Shown here: piece by piece, positions 45,559 through 57,721 of the stretch
How the letters are laid out: each line of letters begins with the position of its first letter
How positions within the stretch are numbered: position 1 is the stretch's first letter
Assembly (NCBI GenBank): GCA_949825065.1
Contig: OX463845.1
Coordinates: forward strand, 26,597,108-26,661,107
Origin: Odontocerum albicorne
Taxonomy: Eukaryota > Arthropoda > Insecta > Trichoptera > Odontoceridae
DNA length: 64,000 nt
Direction of reading: 5' to 3'
The notes under the pieces: model-generated
The model's input: the letters and a program-made list of their open reading frames with translations, nothing else
Databases searched by the model: none
Told to the model about the DNA's origin: nothing
Program-made: the position numbers and the translations under genes

Positions 45559-46435
45559 AATATATGATTGCTGCAGTAGCTACTTAAAATTTGAAAGAAA
45601 CAAAGTCTAAAAATATTTTTTTTCAGTTGATTTTTTTTATAAAACGAAAAAGGTAAATTTAACAAATATTTTAATGGTTTTTTGAGTTTTTAATGATTAT
45701 TTTCTAAGTTGAAATGAATATAAAAAAAAATTTAGAAGAAAAAATAAACTAGCGCACTTTAAGGGAGTGGTATTCTTAAATTACTCCATATTATGATGCT
45801 TTGAAAATTCTCTTGCAATGAACTTTTTGGAAGACTACCGAAAATACGAAAATACATCTGGCAGGTAACGTTGTTGGGAACAGACAATGTTCTTTTTTGG
45901 ACGAGCACTGGATCTAACATAAGGAGAAAATGAGAACATCGCTTAATTTCTTTAAATAAGTATCTCCATGAAATCAATTTGATGATCAAAATTATTATAT
46001 CTTTAGAGAAAACCGTTAATCGGAATTTTCAAATTTGTAATGAAGCTCATACGCCAGATGCAGCCATAAAATCAGTTTGCTCTTAATACACCTGACGGCG
46101 ACGTGGTGTGATCGAGATGTAATGAAAAGCGATTGACGGTGATTATATGGTGTGAACTGAATTAAAGATAAAATAGAGGAACTATATTTCCAAGTAAACT
46201 CATAAATAGAACATTATTCTGTGAGAAAATACATTTTAAGATCAAAATTGGTTTCAAACCAGGGCTATGTTATCAATCAGATGTAACATTTGTATTTGTC
46301 AACGATTGATGCTTTGCAAAGCTACGGTACATCCTAAAATATTCAAAGTAACTGCGATACCTTAAGGGGCTTTTAATTTAATACTAAGAATACTTCAATC
46401 TTGCTTGATTGCTCGAAATTCTGACCTGTTAACCG
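45559..46435. other. Intergenic stretch, nothing recognised
   Basis: No feature supported. The minus frame 45759-45989 has no recognised motif. Confidence 0.4.
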
Positions 46436-46439
46436 TGAC

Positions 46440-46560
46440 GACCTGTATGGCCTTGATGGCCAGATACATGTCTACAAGTTTGGTACCTGCGGGTTCGAAT
46501 CTCATAGACACCCAAAGTTTAGTTTAAGACTATATTTTTAGACTATAATTTAGCTGTTAG
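46440..46560 (+). repeat. tRNA-like SINE head
   Basis: 'tgtatggccttgatggccag' (A-box region) and 'tgcgggttcgaatctcatag' (B-box) are about 40 bp apart. The body does not clearly match families A-C. Confidence 0.55.
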
Positions 46561-47194
46561 CGCAGTGTAAAAATCAAAAAGAAACATGCTTAATGTTTGT
46601 TGAAATATTGCAGCAACTTTAAAATGCATGCCAAAGAAAGTATGTCCTGCTTAAATATTGGCAGACTCTCTTCTGCTCTAAAACTTGTGAGATCAAGTGA
46701 CTTCATGAAAAAATTGTTAGTAGATTTTTTGTAATTTTTTTACGTTTTTTAATAGTTACAAGGCTCTTAGGGGGGCTTTTGTTTGCAAATGGGTGCTATT
46801 TAAAACGCCTATTTTGGTTTTAGTTCCATTTCTATTACTAGGTATAAAACAGAGGAGATCTGATTATTGAAGACCAATCGAAGAGCAAGAATGGGTATAT
46901 TAAACAACAGCAGTATCGATAATTTTCGAAATACTTACTTTATGGAGTCCAGGTAAACCAAAAATGCGTAAAAAATAATATTTGGATATGGTTTCATCGC
47001 AATGTAATTATGCAATGTGTACGCTCACTGCTGCGCCGACACTCGCACATCGCATACATACATAATAGTTTTTTAATAAAAAAAATTTTTTTTTTAAATA
47101 AAACTGTGTTACACCAACAAGTGAAAATGAATGGTCTTAAAAACAAATCATCACATACATTATTTTTATAAGAGTTACAATATTAAGGAATATG
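46561..47194. other. Intergenic stretch, nothing recognised
   Basis: No feature supported. Confidence 0.4.
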
Positions 47195-47260
47195 ACCGCG
47201 CGATAATTCGCCGAACTATATGATTTGGCGATTCGAATCCCACTATGTTGTACTACCCTT
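47195..47260 (+). repeat. tRNA-like SINE head, degenerate
   Basis: 'ccgcgcgataattcgccgaa' and a good B-box 'gcgattcgaatcccac' are separated by a short spacer. Nothing recognisable follows. Confidence 0.4.
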
Positions 47261-47837
47261 TACACAAACTTGTTATCACTGTAGTGTTAGTGAGTATAAT
47301 GATACTAATGAATTGTTAATACTTTGAAAAAAATAAAATTGAACGTAATATTCTTTTCACAGCTCTTAATTTGCAATTAATCAATTGAAAAATTCTTTGT
47401 TTTTGTAATTAAGATTATTTTACTCGCTTGAATACGTAGAAAAAGACTTAAAATATTCGCAAAATTTCCTTGTACTCGTATTTGTGTAAATTTTTCCATT
47501 TTAGGTAAAAATGAGGATTTAAAATCCCGAAAGTAATGGAACTTTCTTTATTATTATATCCGTTCCAGGAAACAAGGAAATCGGTACAAAAAAGTATCTT
47601 AATAAAAAAAAATTATATTGTAGACCACTATGAGTAATAACTTTTCTACTTTAATTATGATTGCGAGAGTTATAAGCTTCAAAAATTATTTAACCTTAAC
47701 ATGGGAGTAAAATAGACTTCGAATGCTTATTTTTTTCCATATTAATTTTCTTACGATACTTTTTTTATCTCTAAAAATCATTATTTTGGGAAAATTGGGT
47801 ATTTTTCTTATACGTATTTATTTTATCATGTCTTTCT
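47261..47837. other. AT-rich stretch, nothing recognised
   Basis: TACTCGTA at 47473. No gene supported. Confidence 0.4.
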
Positions 47838-48080
47838 TCTTCTTCAGCCGTCTCTCCACTGCTGGATGTAGGCCTCTTCTTAAACCTTCCATGCTTCCTT
47901 GCCTTGGGCTTTTCTCGTCCATTTTCTATCGGTGACAGGGATAATGTCGTCAGCCCACCTCTTTTGGGGCCGTCCCATCGGTCTTCTCGTATCCCACGGC
48001 CTCCATTTTAGGACTCTGGGTGCTCATCTTTCATTTCGTTGTCTTGCAACGTGATCCGCCCATTGCCATTTCATACCAGC
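47838..48080 (-). pseudogene. RTE LINE 3' end, different family
   Basis: The minus strand encodes MKWQWADHVARQRNER, a stop, LKWRPWDTRRPMGRPQKRWA and DDIIPVTDRKWTRKAQGKEA, then, after a frameshift, EEAYIQQWRDG. It is the typical end of RTE proteins (WQWAGHVAR..D.RW....L.WRP......GRPP.RW.DDI......W...A.DR..W...EEAYVQQW). The wording differs from the element at 1722-4417, so it is another RTE family. The 3' end is followed by a GAA-rich tail. It is 5'-truncated to about 80 codons. Confidence 0.82.
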
Positions 48081-48374
48081 AATATTATCATGTCTTTACG
48101 TTATGAATATTATCATGTATTTACGGTATGAATATAATCTTTAAACTTTAAACTTTACGGTATAAATACTATCTGCAATAGAATATTATACCACTTTAAA
48201 AAACGTAATGGTGTGTTTTGATTAAAGAGATGTTTCTTTTTTACTTGAAAGTCATGACATGTTTTAACGACGACAGATTGAGGATCTACCAAATGAAGAA
48301 AATGGTGTGATGGAAAGTAGAAACAACATGGTTTCAGACAGGTAGGAAATATTGATTAGTGAAAACAAAAGCCA
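48081..48374. other. Spacer
   Basis: A short direct repeat of 'tattatcatgt(c/a)tttacg' near 48085-48125. Nothing else. Confidence 0.4.
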
Positions 48375-48376
48375 AC

Positions 48377-48610
48377 CTACGTCGATAAAACGCCTGTCGT
48401 CCAACCCTTGGGTCATGGGTTCGATTCACGTAGGATTATTTTTTTGTTTTAAAAGGGTCCCTTAAGTTTTCACTTAAGACTTATTTAAAAGTATCCTGGT
48501 TGCTTGGTAGAGATTGAGACGTGGCAGTAAAATTTGTAGAGATTGAGACATGATAATTTGTTCTATGTCCTACGGAGCTGTAATACAATACAAACACAGA
48601 AACAGACAAG
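48377..48610 (+). repeat. SINE family A copy
   Basis: Head 'gataaaacgcctgtcgtcca' and 'catgggttcgattcacg'. Body 'cttaagttttcacttaagac', 'cctggttgcttggtagaga', 'ttgagacgtggcagtaa', and a distal 'gctgtaatacaatac'. The 'tagagattgagac' phrase is duplicated. Confidence 0.75.
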
Positions 48611-48870
48611 TCATCAGGAAGAATGATAACATTAAATTTTATTCAGCACTGGTTTTCCTCACCGTTTTTTAAACTGCAAACAAGAATGACTTCATAAAAT
48701 TTCCGAAAAGATTCTGAAATCTTGGTGGCATTTTCGAAAAAAAAAATACAAGTAATATTAGTGGCAAAGATAACCCGTGGATAACTTTTTGATTGAATTT
48801 CAATAACAAAGTTTCAAACAATAAATTTTTACTTGAGTAAATAAAACATTTATTTTTTTGTTTTGTATTC
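48611..48870. other. Spacer
   Basis: AT-rich, nothing recognised. Confidence 0.4.
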
Positions 48871-48871
48871 A

Positions 48872-49262
48872 TCACTGTTTTATTTTTAGGAGCTCACAAC
48901 CGGTTTTCAAAGCTTCCTTGTCAGGTGAAGATGAACTGAATTACATGTCTAAATTACATTTTCTAATTGCGGTAGGTAAATGAGAGGAGGGTAGTGACTA
49001 ATAAGAAAAGGCGTCAAAATGGTGGCTTTTGAACGGGAAACATAAGAACAGTCCTCTCTAAATATGTTTACGATTTAAAAGCAATTCTTTTGACACCTAC
49101 CTGCTGCTCTTCTCTTAAAAGCCATAAGCCACTACCCCTACCCTTTATTTTATCTACTACAATTCGAAAATATAATTTAGATATGTAATTAAGTTTATCT
49201 TTACCTCACGAGGAATACGGAAGTCATCAAAACCGATTGTGAACTCACAAGAAAAAAGTGTT
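48872..49262. mobile_element. Inverted-repeat element with hammerhead-like arms (family HH2), copy 2
   Basis: Same architecture and length as 27801-28201. The left arm starts 'tcactgttttatttttagg' then 'ctcacaaccggttttcaaag'. The right arm reads 'aaccgattgtgaactcac' and ends 'aaaaaagtgttt'. On the minus strand the left arm gives TTCAC-CTGACAA...GAAAACCGGTT-GTGAG: stem I is 5 bp (four Watson-Crick pairs plus one U-G wobble), but CUGANGA has become CUGACAA and an extra A precedes CCGG. The right arm has CTCACGA. So neither core is intact here. The centre again has a purine-rich left half and a pyrimidine-rich right half. Confidence 0.6.
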
Positions 49263-49884
49263 TCCCTTCTTTTATTAAAAATTAATAAATATAACACCAC
49301 AAAGTGAAACGAACGTTATTTTTAAGATTCAAGATAGTAAATTTTTAAATTCAGTAAAATACCTAATTAAAAACTCCCCTTAGAAAACACACAAGTCCAC
49401 CACTGTTTCTATCGAATGTGTATCACAAATCCATTGTTTATATATATGATACAATGAGTCAGTCAACTTTGTAGGTAAACCGTAAAAAATAAGATCTAAG
49501 ATAATAACTGGAAAGTGATGACAAAATTGTATAATATAATATTTTTTTCATACCAATAAAAAAGTATTGAGCTTGGATAATAAGTAAAATCAAGTTATTA
49601 TAAGAAAGATTTTTAAACAGTTTGACTGTAGATATCGAGAAACCTGTAAGATTTACTTGAATCAAAACCACACATTTTTATAGCTTCCCTCTTCATTCTT
49701 TTAAATATCAATACATTCTTTTAAATATCAATACAGTAAAATTGCTATTTTCCATGTCTTTCTCTTAAACGTATCTGATTTTTCCCATTTCATGCATTGT
49801 CTCTTTGATAAAATATTTTCTAGTAGAATCTTAGAAATTATCTGTTTATTTATTTAAAAGCAATAGGAGAAACGATTCTCATAC
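49263..49884. other. AT-rich stretch
   Basis: A 20-bp direct duplication 'cattcttttaaatatcaata' occurs at about 49693-49733. Nothing else. Confidence 0.45.
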
Positions 49885-50105
49885 TTCCCTGTGAAGTATC
49901 TCAATTACGTCTACAAAATGCATTACATATTAAAATGCTCGATTCTCAATTTATTTGTTGAGATACCAAAGATATGATATCACTATCGGAATATTCGTTT
50001 GATAAGTCCATTCTGTGTGCAAGGGCTGATCTGATGCTCTTCGTTGAGTTCGTGAATACGGCGCCGAAAACAATATAAATTCACGATGGAGTAAATAATT
50101 ATAAG
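49885..50105 (+). repeat. Unclassified dispersed repeat D, copy 2
   Basis: Partner of 41135-41340 with the same block order, including 'tatctcaattacgtctacaa', 'tcaatttatttgttgagata' and 'aattcacgatggagtaaata'. No coding frame or terminal repeats. Confidence 0.7.
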
Positions 50106-50224
50106 CTTAATTATGTCTTTAAACCTACATTTTATTTTTCAATACTTCCCATAGTCTCGTACTAAAAGTTTCTTTTACGATTTATCCTTAACAAGCACTC
50201 ATGCTCCAGCTGCCCATGTCGAAC

Positions 50225-50640
50225 TGTTATTATTTGCATTAAATGAGCGGGCGTCCTAGATTCGATTCCTGGTGGATTCATTTCTAGACAGATTTTACTG
50301 TTAGATCATTTTACATCTGAATTAATGTTTTTTTAGTAGTTCATGGGTTGTTTATCAAAAATTATTATAGCGCAATAATAAACACAAAATAGCGCTATAT
50401 AAAACTATTTGACGAAATTAAACCCGTCAATAGTCTCGAAAGTTCAATCTTCTCGCAATCAGAACTTTGGGTTTGATTTGTAAAACATGTGTGTATACTG
50501 AAGCGCAACAGCATACACACATTAAATCAATTGACAGATAGGTATCTTCCATCTACAGAATGGTTGACAATCATACTCGATCACGATGAATAACGTATCG
50601 TATCATCATTTCAAGTAATTGGCGGTATCGATAATAGGAC
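50225..50640 (+). repeat. SINE family B copy
   Basis: Head with 'ctagattcgattcctgg' (B-box). Body blocks 'tacatctgaattaatg', 'aaacacaaaatagcgct', 'cagaactttgggtttgat' and 'atcatactcgatcacg' align in order with 17458-18085. The 44-bp unit that is amplified in the other copy is present once in diverged form (gattcatttctagacagat). Confidence 0.72.
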
Positions 50641-51362
50641 AAATACTTATTGATATTAATAATTAATAAATAAAAGTATTCCATGATGACGTAAGACAAG
50701 TAAATTTATTTTGATCTGCCACCAGGTTACGTACAAATCTCATTCTCACAACGACTGGAGAGGAGGTATTCATTATATTTTCTTAAATGTAACGAACCAC
50801 CTGACATCTTTATGATTATATGACAAAACTCCTCTTTGAAAAAACTAAGATAAGCTGTCAATTAAAATTACCATAATATTTAATGATAGCAATTTAGATA
50901 TTTCCTTTGAATTTGCTCATTCAAGAAAGCGATTGATACAATTATCATATTTCAAGTAGATAAGAGGGTCATCTATTTAAATCGTTGAATTAATTTTATT
51001 GATCTAAATGTAGTAGCTACTTATCTCGGATTAGTTTTAGGAGCTCGCGTGTGTATTCCAGAAAAATCTATGGAAATTGGTTTAGATTAACATACACAAT
51101 TTAAATTCCATTCATGTTCGAGTAGACAACATAAGTATTTGACAAAAAATAGTGGGTTTTGTAAATTATATGATATCGTTAAAATTTTTGCGTTCCGCAA
51201 TATATAAAAGACACAAAAACCTCTTAAATTAACTGATTTCGGATTAGTTTTTTGAACTTATTGTCTTTTTAATATTATATTTTTGGAAAAATAACAAATA
51301 TCGGAATTTACTTTTCATTTATATGGTACTGTTCAAAATATCAGAATTGGTGATTAGTACAT
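50641..51362. other. Intergenic stretch, nothing recognised
   Basis: No feature supported. Confidence 0.4.
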
Positions 51363-51364
51363 AT

Positions 51365-51612
51365 AAAGAGAATGGTGCGGATAGAACAATGTCTTCGGAC
51401 CCATTAATCGAGCTTTCGGGTTTAGGACCACTGGAGTAGATATGAAACTCGCGGTTTGTCATCGCACGTTTTGGCAATGCTTTATTCTACGTTGAGCGAC
51501 AACAAGAGTCACACGAGTGTCAAATCTAGCATGGACATTGGGTACTTGGAAGTCGAGCCTAAAACCCCTGAGACGATGTCAAGCGTCTTACCAACGAGGC
51601 CACATAATTAAT
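51365..51612 (-). repeat. SINE family C copy with tRNA-like head
   Basis: Shared family blocks are 'tcttcggacccattaatcga', 'ttaggaccactggagtag', 'tgaaactcgcggtttgtcat' and 'cgcacgttttggcaatgc'. At the right end the minus strand reads 'gtggcctcgttggtaagac' (A-box) and 'taggctcgacttcc' (B-box). This shows that the family is tRNA-headed and minus-oriented here. Confidence 0.72.
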
Positions 51613-51767
51613 CAACATAGGAATATATAAAATACTATTACTCCAAAAACTCTCGAAAAAGTTATGAAAGTTGATTAGCAAGCATCAGAACAACATAAAT
51701 TTTGATAAAAAAAAGACCTCTAATGAATTCACATGAAAAATGGACTATAACAGCTTGGGCCTCACTG

Positions 51768-51845
51768 TGATCAAATTCTAAACACCTTAGTGTTAAGCAA
51801 GCATGATAACCACTAAGCTACGGTACCAACAAATATCAGTTTTCA
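51768..51845 (-). repeat. tRNA-like SINE head, minus strand
   Basis: The reverse complement reads 'ggtaccgtagcttagtggtt' with a good A-box (TAGCTTAGTGG). The B-box part is diverged ('gtttagaatttgatcaca'). No full tRNA fold is supported. Confidence 0.45.
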
Positions 51846-51872
51846 ATAAAATTATGTTATGTATTAAAAAGA

Positions 51873-52075
51873 GATGTATCATTTTGGTCTAATTGGTAAG
51901 CGGAGGTTGAGGGCTCAATTCCCATTGTTACCCTATTCAAAACAAAATATTTCAGTCTTATTTTTCCCTATATGCCACTTAATTATCTTTCTGGTTGGTT
52001 AAAACAGACTTCCATATAACAATACAACCATCAAGTGACGCTGTATACAAAGTACAAATACAATTTAATTAAATA
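51873..52075 (+). repeat. SINE family A copy
   Basis: Head 'attttggtctaattggtaag' and 'agggctcaattcccatt'. Body 'tttctggttggttaaaacag', 'acttccatataacaata', 'accatcaagtgacgctgta'. Good match to the family order. Confidence 0.77.
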
Positions 52076-52465
52076 TTAGCCTCGCCTCCATTGCCTGGTT
52101 TGTTATACAATGTTATTAATAAACATACAAGTTTTATTCAGATTTATCAATTTTGGAGAAAACCCTAAATAATGGTGCCATTCCATACATGTCGTAAACT
52201 CTTCAATTTTATTAACGTATAGTGAAAAGTAAGACATATTTTTAATGTTGTACTGTGTGCAGCAACAATGCTGTATACTATAATACTCGTACAATACAAT
52301 AAGCAATGGAAAAATATAGTTGAGGTTTAAATAATGATGAACAGTTGTGATGTTTACACTTTCGTTGTGTACAGTAAAACTTGACGGGATTAAAGCAACC
52401 TCTTCGACATAATATAAAAGACTTTAAAGAGGCCTTCAGTGAAAATTAGACTGGAATTCTATATT
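52076..52465. other. AT-rich stretch, nothing recognised
   Basis: TACTCGTA at 52284. No gene supported. Confidence 0.4.
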
Positions 52466-52560
52466 TAAAAAAACTTTATTCCAACGGGAAACAATTCCGC
52501 GACCCCCTGAGTTCAAACACAGGTTTTTCACAAATTAGGCAGTTGTCTTGTAATTAAAGC
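52430..52560 (-). repeat. SINE family A copy, degenerate, minus strand
   Basis: 'cttcagtgaaaattagactg' is the complement of the body phrase cagtctggttttcacttaag. 'caacgggaaacaattccgcg' stands where the B-box complement is expected. The A-box end is lost. Confidence 0.5.
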
Positions 52561-54245
52561 TGAAAATAAAGTTTATCTTTATCCTGTCTTTGAAATTCTC
52601 TCATTAGAAGTCCTAAATTGGATTTTGGACATTTTAAAAACTTTAAAAAAAGTTAAACAATTAAATTTTCTGAAAAATTACTTGAAATTTCGGAAACAAA
52701 ATGTACTTAATATAAAGCTTCCCAACTAATCCGGGTACTAAATAAGTCCAATGGATCAAATTACGTATAATTATGCATACCATCTGGCATAGACCTCGAA
52801 TTCTTTAGATGTTTGATAATTACTTTAGCAGATTGTTTCAAAATCTATGGAGAATACCTTTAAAGTAAAACAGTCCAGATTTTTAATTATCTGTTTACTG
52901 ATTGTTTGCATTGATATCTAAATATCAGACGTGTTACTTTGACAACGAAGAAGCTGTTAAGATTTCTATCGAAATAAAATATAGAATTACACATACTGTC
53001 CCATAACATATGTTTTATTTTATCTATTCACATTTTGGACTGTTTTATAGATTCGAAGAAAATTTGTAACACGAACTGAAATCGCATTAAAAAATCTAAT
53101 GGCACTCTCTATGCATTTGTGATGTAAACGTTTAAGAAGTATTGTAACTACTGATTTTTTTCTTAAAAAGTACGTAAGCTCATTAGGTAAAACTAGTTGA
53201 AAACTAACTATTTATTCTGAAATCACACTGCATACTTATATTGGATTGTATTACATAGCATCACACATTTATTGTTGATAACGATATTGCAAAATTGGGA
53301 TTTTTTTCAATATATTATTAAGATACACTCGTGTGGACCATATGACATTGAAATCATTTTACAGATAAATTCTTCTTTATTTTTAATAAATAAATCAATT
53401 AACTTTTATTGCGTTGATTGTAGAAGCTCTCTGAATTCACTGGTTTCGTTGTTTCATATTCACAGTCTTCCGATGCTTTATAGAAAAAAATCATTTGGAC
53501 GAGTGGATAGCAAGCGTTCTACCTCTAGGTCAATATAGACATTAAATTTAAATCAACAAATCATAAATTCCTATTTCAACCAAAAATATGTATCAATAAA
53601 ATCTCGTTCTAATTATTGAATGGTTCTAGCTGAATATTTTTTTTGTTTTTATTCAAAATAACTCTTGACTTTCAAACAAGTATATTTGTTCTACTCAAAA
53701 TATGTAGCCATATTAAAAAAAATTACATAAGAAGATATTTAATAATCATTGATTATTTTGATTAAAAGAGATAACAGAAATTTATATAGTAACTAAAGTG
53801 TTAGATGCAGATAAGATTTAAAAAAAACTTCTTCCTCTTACGTCCGGTCTTATTTTTGCAATTTCTCTTACTTCGTATCAATGTTGAATTGAGATTACAT
53901 CAATCTCTCAAATATGAAAACCAAGACTGTCCTCGTTTTTGCTATTCTTCTTGTTTCAGCTTCTTACGAACACTCGACTGCATATTAATTTGTTTTGAAT
54001 TTTTGTCACTTTCCTTAATTTTTTTGTTCAAGATATTTTTACTCAACACTACAATTTTTCATTGAAATTTGTTTTTGATTGCTTAAAACAAAGAATTAAA
54101 GAAACTCGTTTTTATTATTTTTAATCGGGCATGTTTTACAAAAAAAAAACATTAGCATTTAAAAGCATACGCAACACTTGGGTGAATAATGGAAACTGGG
54201 GTGATAACATAAATTTCATTTTCAACTCTTTTGCAAGGAGTAATT
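52561..54245. other. AT-rich stretch, no genes identified
   Basis: A tRNA-like scrap ('ggacgagtggatagcaagcg') near 53498 is too short to call. The plus frame 53805-54065 is AT-driven. Confidence 0.4.
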
Positions 54246-54247
54246 AA

Positions 54248-54380
54248 AATATATAAGACTTATTCGGCCATTCTAGTGGAGAAGGCAAAAATCGTGTTTC
54301 GTTTTAGAAAAATCTAGTGTTTTGTCCCCTCTATGATATTCACCTCGTCACGGAAACAACATGACGGCGTGGATGTTTTA
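54248..54380 (+). mobile_element. LINE-X tail, degenerate
   Basis: 'tcgtgtttcgttttagaaaa', 'tctagtgttttgtcccctct' and 'catgacggcgtggatg' follow the order of the LINE-X 3' end. High divergence. Confidence 0.5.
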
Positions 54381-55203
54381 TTACGTATACAAAACTCTTA
54401 TTTAGAACAGCCAGGAATTTTGTTTAAAATGGTTTAATTTTTTAATTTTTTACACTTACAATAAAAAGATCTCTAGATTTTGCTATAGTTTACCAGAATT
54501 TGAAATAGAAAATGTATTTTGTGTAACGAAAAGTGTACAAATATCATGACCGCAAAATGCTTGAGAATTGTGTGTACGTAGATTGTCAAATTTAAATTGG
54601 GCAGCATTTGTATCAAATTCGGCAAATTAAATTGGGCAATTTATGCATCACAGATGGGTTGTCAAAAATAAGCTTAACACGGATTTTACAATTGTCTGTA
54701 AACTTTACCCTCAGAAAAGAATATAATAGATGAACGTATTTGACTTATTAATCTTCAATTTCTTACAAACTGAGAGATAAACGACAATGTCAAATTGAAC
54801 TTTCATACTACAAAAGTTTGAAATGTGTGGCGAAATGAAAACCGATCGGCTCTACATATATTATCCAACTGAATGCGAAATAACCAAAATCATTTGTGTT
54901 TACAGTGCTTTTGTACCTCGCGAAACCATAAATCACCGACAAGTTGTTCAAATAAAACAATTCGGTCGTATGGTTAAAGCTGAAAGCTTATTTTAAGCGA
55001 GAACGCTGGGTGAAACTTGGTACAAGTAACGTAAGTGAAATTATTTTAAATCGGGTATTTTTTAATTAATATAAATACACATTGTCTTTTTTTTCATCTA
55101 GTATTTTATTTACGAGTATATATTATTTACGTGACAATGATTATATTAGATAACAATGATATTAATGCACCTAGTATAATACTGTAATATAGTAATCTTG
55201 CTT
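54381..55203. other. Intergenic stretch, nothing recognised
   Basis: TACGAGTA at 55111. No gene supported. Confidence 0.4.
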
Positions 55204-55204
55204 A

Positions 55205-55440
55205 AATTTGTTTTTCTCGTTGTATACACTGCACCCTTGTGGATTTATTGCCTAGTGACAATCTATTCCAACCTACTAGGATGTTTAGGAGGCCTTGCCG
55301 AAAACCAATGGTTAAAGAACCCAGTTCGGGCATAGCAACAACTAAAGTATAGAGATGATTTCCTCGTATTTCGCTCAATTCAGAATTCTCCACTATCCGT
55401 CGCTCTAGACTTTAACTTACTTAAATCCTATTTGAAGTCA
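55205..55440. other. Balanced-composition segment, unidentified
   Basis: Clearly less AT-rich than its flanks. A minus-strand frame (55202-55393) gives MPELGSLTIGFRQGLLNILV and WNRLSLGNKSTRVQCIQREK. No domain is recognised and no splice sites are convincing. Could be an exon, an RNA gene or an old element. Confidence 0.25.
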
Positions 55441-55845
55441 ATCACTTTCCGAGTCAAAAAACATTTATCTATAACCAAACACTAAACAACTAAATTAACA
55501 CTAGCACTAAACACTAAAAACCAAGAAAAACATTTAATATTCAAATTACTTTATCCTTTGTATTTTGATTAGAAAGAAGAAAATATAAATTAACAGGAAA
55601 CTAATATTGCTTCTTGAATTGACTCTTGTGTGCACAAATAATGGTAAGAAATATAATTTTTATATTTGCTATTACTAAAAAAAATATTTTTTGACACATG
55701 AAAAGTCCTTATATCAAGTAATTTTTTTTCTATATGATAAATTTAATAGTTTTAACTATGTTAACTATGAAACAAACATTTTATTTTCTGTTTGAATTAA
55801 GATATTTACATAATTAGATTATTTAACAATAAAAGCCGAAACGTT
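55441..55845. other. AT-rich stretch, nothing recognised
   Basis: No feature supported. Confidence 0.4.
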
Positions 55846-55847
55846 TG

Positions 55848-56285
55848 ATGAATGAGATATTTAGTTGGGGTGACTATCATATCTATGACAGAATTCGAAA
55901 TTAAGTGATTAGAGATGAATGTGAACATGATGATTAATTAATTAATGATGAGCGTGATGTCAACAGCAATATGAATAAAACCACTGTGAGATGGTTTGGG
56001 TTCGTGGAATGAATGGATAAAGAACGACTAAGAAAACAAATACGTAGCGTAAATTTGAGAGAAAGGCGTGGTAGAGGAAGAGCAAGGAAAGTATGGTTCG
56101 ATCAAATGTACAACATTTTGAAAGATGGAAATCTATAATCAGAGGAATCGTTGACGCTGTATAAGAAGGTGTATGGATATAGAAGAGGCGGAAGATGTGT
56201 GTCGAGATAGGAAAGTCTGGTGCTCTCTCCTGTCTACCTTCACCGACAGGGAGACGGCGTGATGGTACGGATGTATGTGTAAAGA
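55848..56285 (+). mobile_element. LINE-X 3' fragment, well preserved
   Basis: Among the least diverged tails: 'atctatgacagaattcgaaa', 'ctgtgagatggtttgggttc', 'gaatggataaagaacgacta', 'gaaaggcgtggtagaggaag' (GRRGRGR), 'aagtatggttcgatcaaatg', 'gtgtatggatatagaagagg', 'gtgtgtcgagataggaaag' and the terminus 'gacggcgtgatggtacgg'. It still has frame breaks. Confidence 0.87.
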
Positions 56286-57718
56286 AAAAAAAAAAAGAAT
56301 CTCATTTTTGCCATTAAATGATATTTACTTTTTTGCAATTTGAATTGATATATTTTTAGGGGTAAATGGAAAATGGAAAAAATATGTGATGGTTTAATTA
56401 AAATTTAAGCCTTTCATGAAGAAAAAACTAAACAAGCTTTGAATCATGTATCCACGTTTAGGGCCAAAAAGGTCACAGCATTTGTCGGCAAAAAATAAGA
56501 GAAAAATAGGTGATTCACATTCCAATAGAGAGATTTATTTTTTTATATTTATTTATACGTGGCAATAAATATTATAAATACATAACTTGTGAAACTAATA
56601 ATTAAATATGGACAAACAAATTGAATTGATCTGGGTGTAGCCTTTCATTTGTCGCGTTTCTAGTAAACTAGGCTTTTGCCTGTATCTTACTGAGTACGTA
56701 TGACATGGAAAAATAAATTGATATTAAAGATATATGATAGATGCTTAAACACGTTGAGTTGTACGCCTAGTGCTTATTATAATAGTTTTAATCGTTTGAT
56801 GATTTGTCACAAATTATCATGAGCTGTGTGATATAAACAAAAAAAAAATTATTTGAAATAATTCAATTATTTGTAGAATTAACACACCAACTGCTAAGAT
56901 ATATAAAATTATTTAGATTTTTTATAAAGATATCAACTGTGTGTATCATAAATAAAATGAAAAATATATCTTTAAATGCAATGTTTTACTTGTAGAACAT
57001 AATGAATGCATCCTTAAATATGTAGTTCAAACAATGAACGTCTTGTGATATGCTTTTGTTTGCCTCGAACAAATGGGCCATCAAAAAAGAAGATTTATGT
57101 CCCGCAAAGATGCACATATTCGTGTGAATTTTATTGAAATGCTAAGAGCCAACAAAGTAAAGAAAAATCCAAACTCTTGGATAAAAAAATATTATTGTTT
57201 TTGATGCACAACTCCTCATACGTATTGCTCATACTTTCATTTTGATAAAATACAAAATTTGAAAGAACACTGTCGAAAAATAAGATTTTTTCCACGAGAG
57301 TAAAAATTTTAACACATATTTAGTCTTAATTTTTCAATTCATGAGATTTTACGTATCTCAGACTTAAAAAAATTACAAAACATGAAACGATATAGCTTTA
57401 CAAAATGTACAAGGTCACTGACACTTAAAAGTACTCGTAAAAAGTGCGAGTTCATGAACGGTCACAATACAAGCAAAAAAAAGTGTTACCATGAATATTT
57501 TTTTGAAATACTCTCTCGTTAATTGTGATTTCTTCTCTTGCATTCAATAAATTTTTCAATATATGTGTACTTTGAGGTCCGAAGGAGGCACTTAATGACA
57601 GAATACAGCCGTGAAATCTCCATTATCGAATTCATACCTATTTTACACAACACATGATTTCTAGAAAACCTTGTTACAAATCTATTATTTAAACTTTGAC
57701 TAATTTCAGTGGTTATCA
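56286..57718. other. AT-rich stretch, nothing recognised
   Basis: TACTCGTA at 57432. No gene supported. Confidence 0.4.
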
Positions 57719-57721
57719 TAC

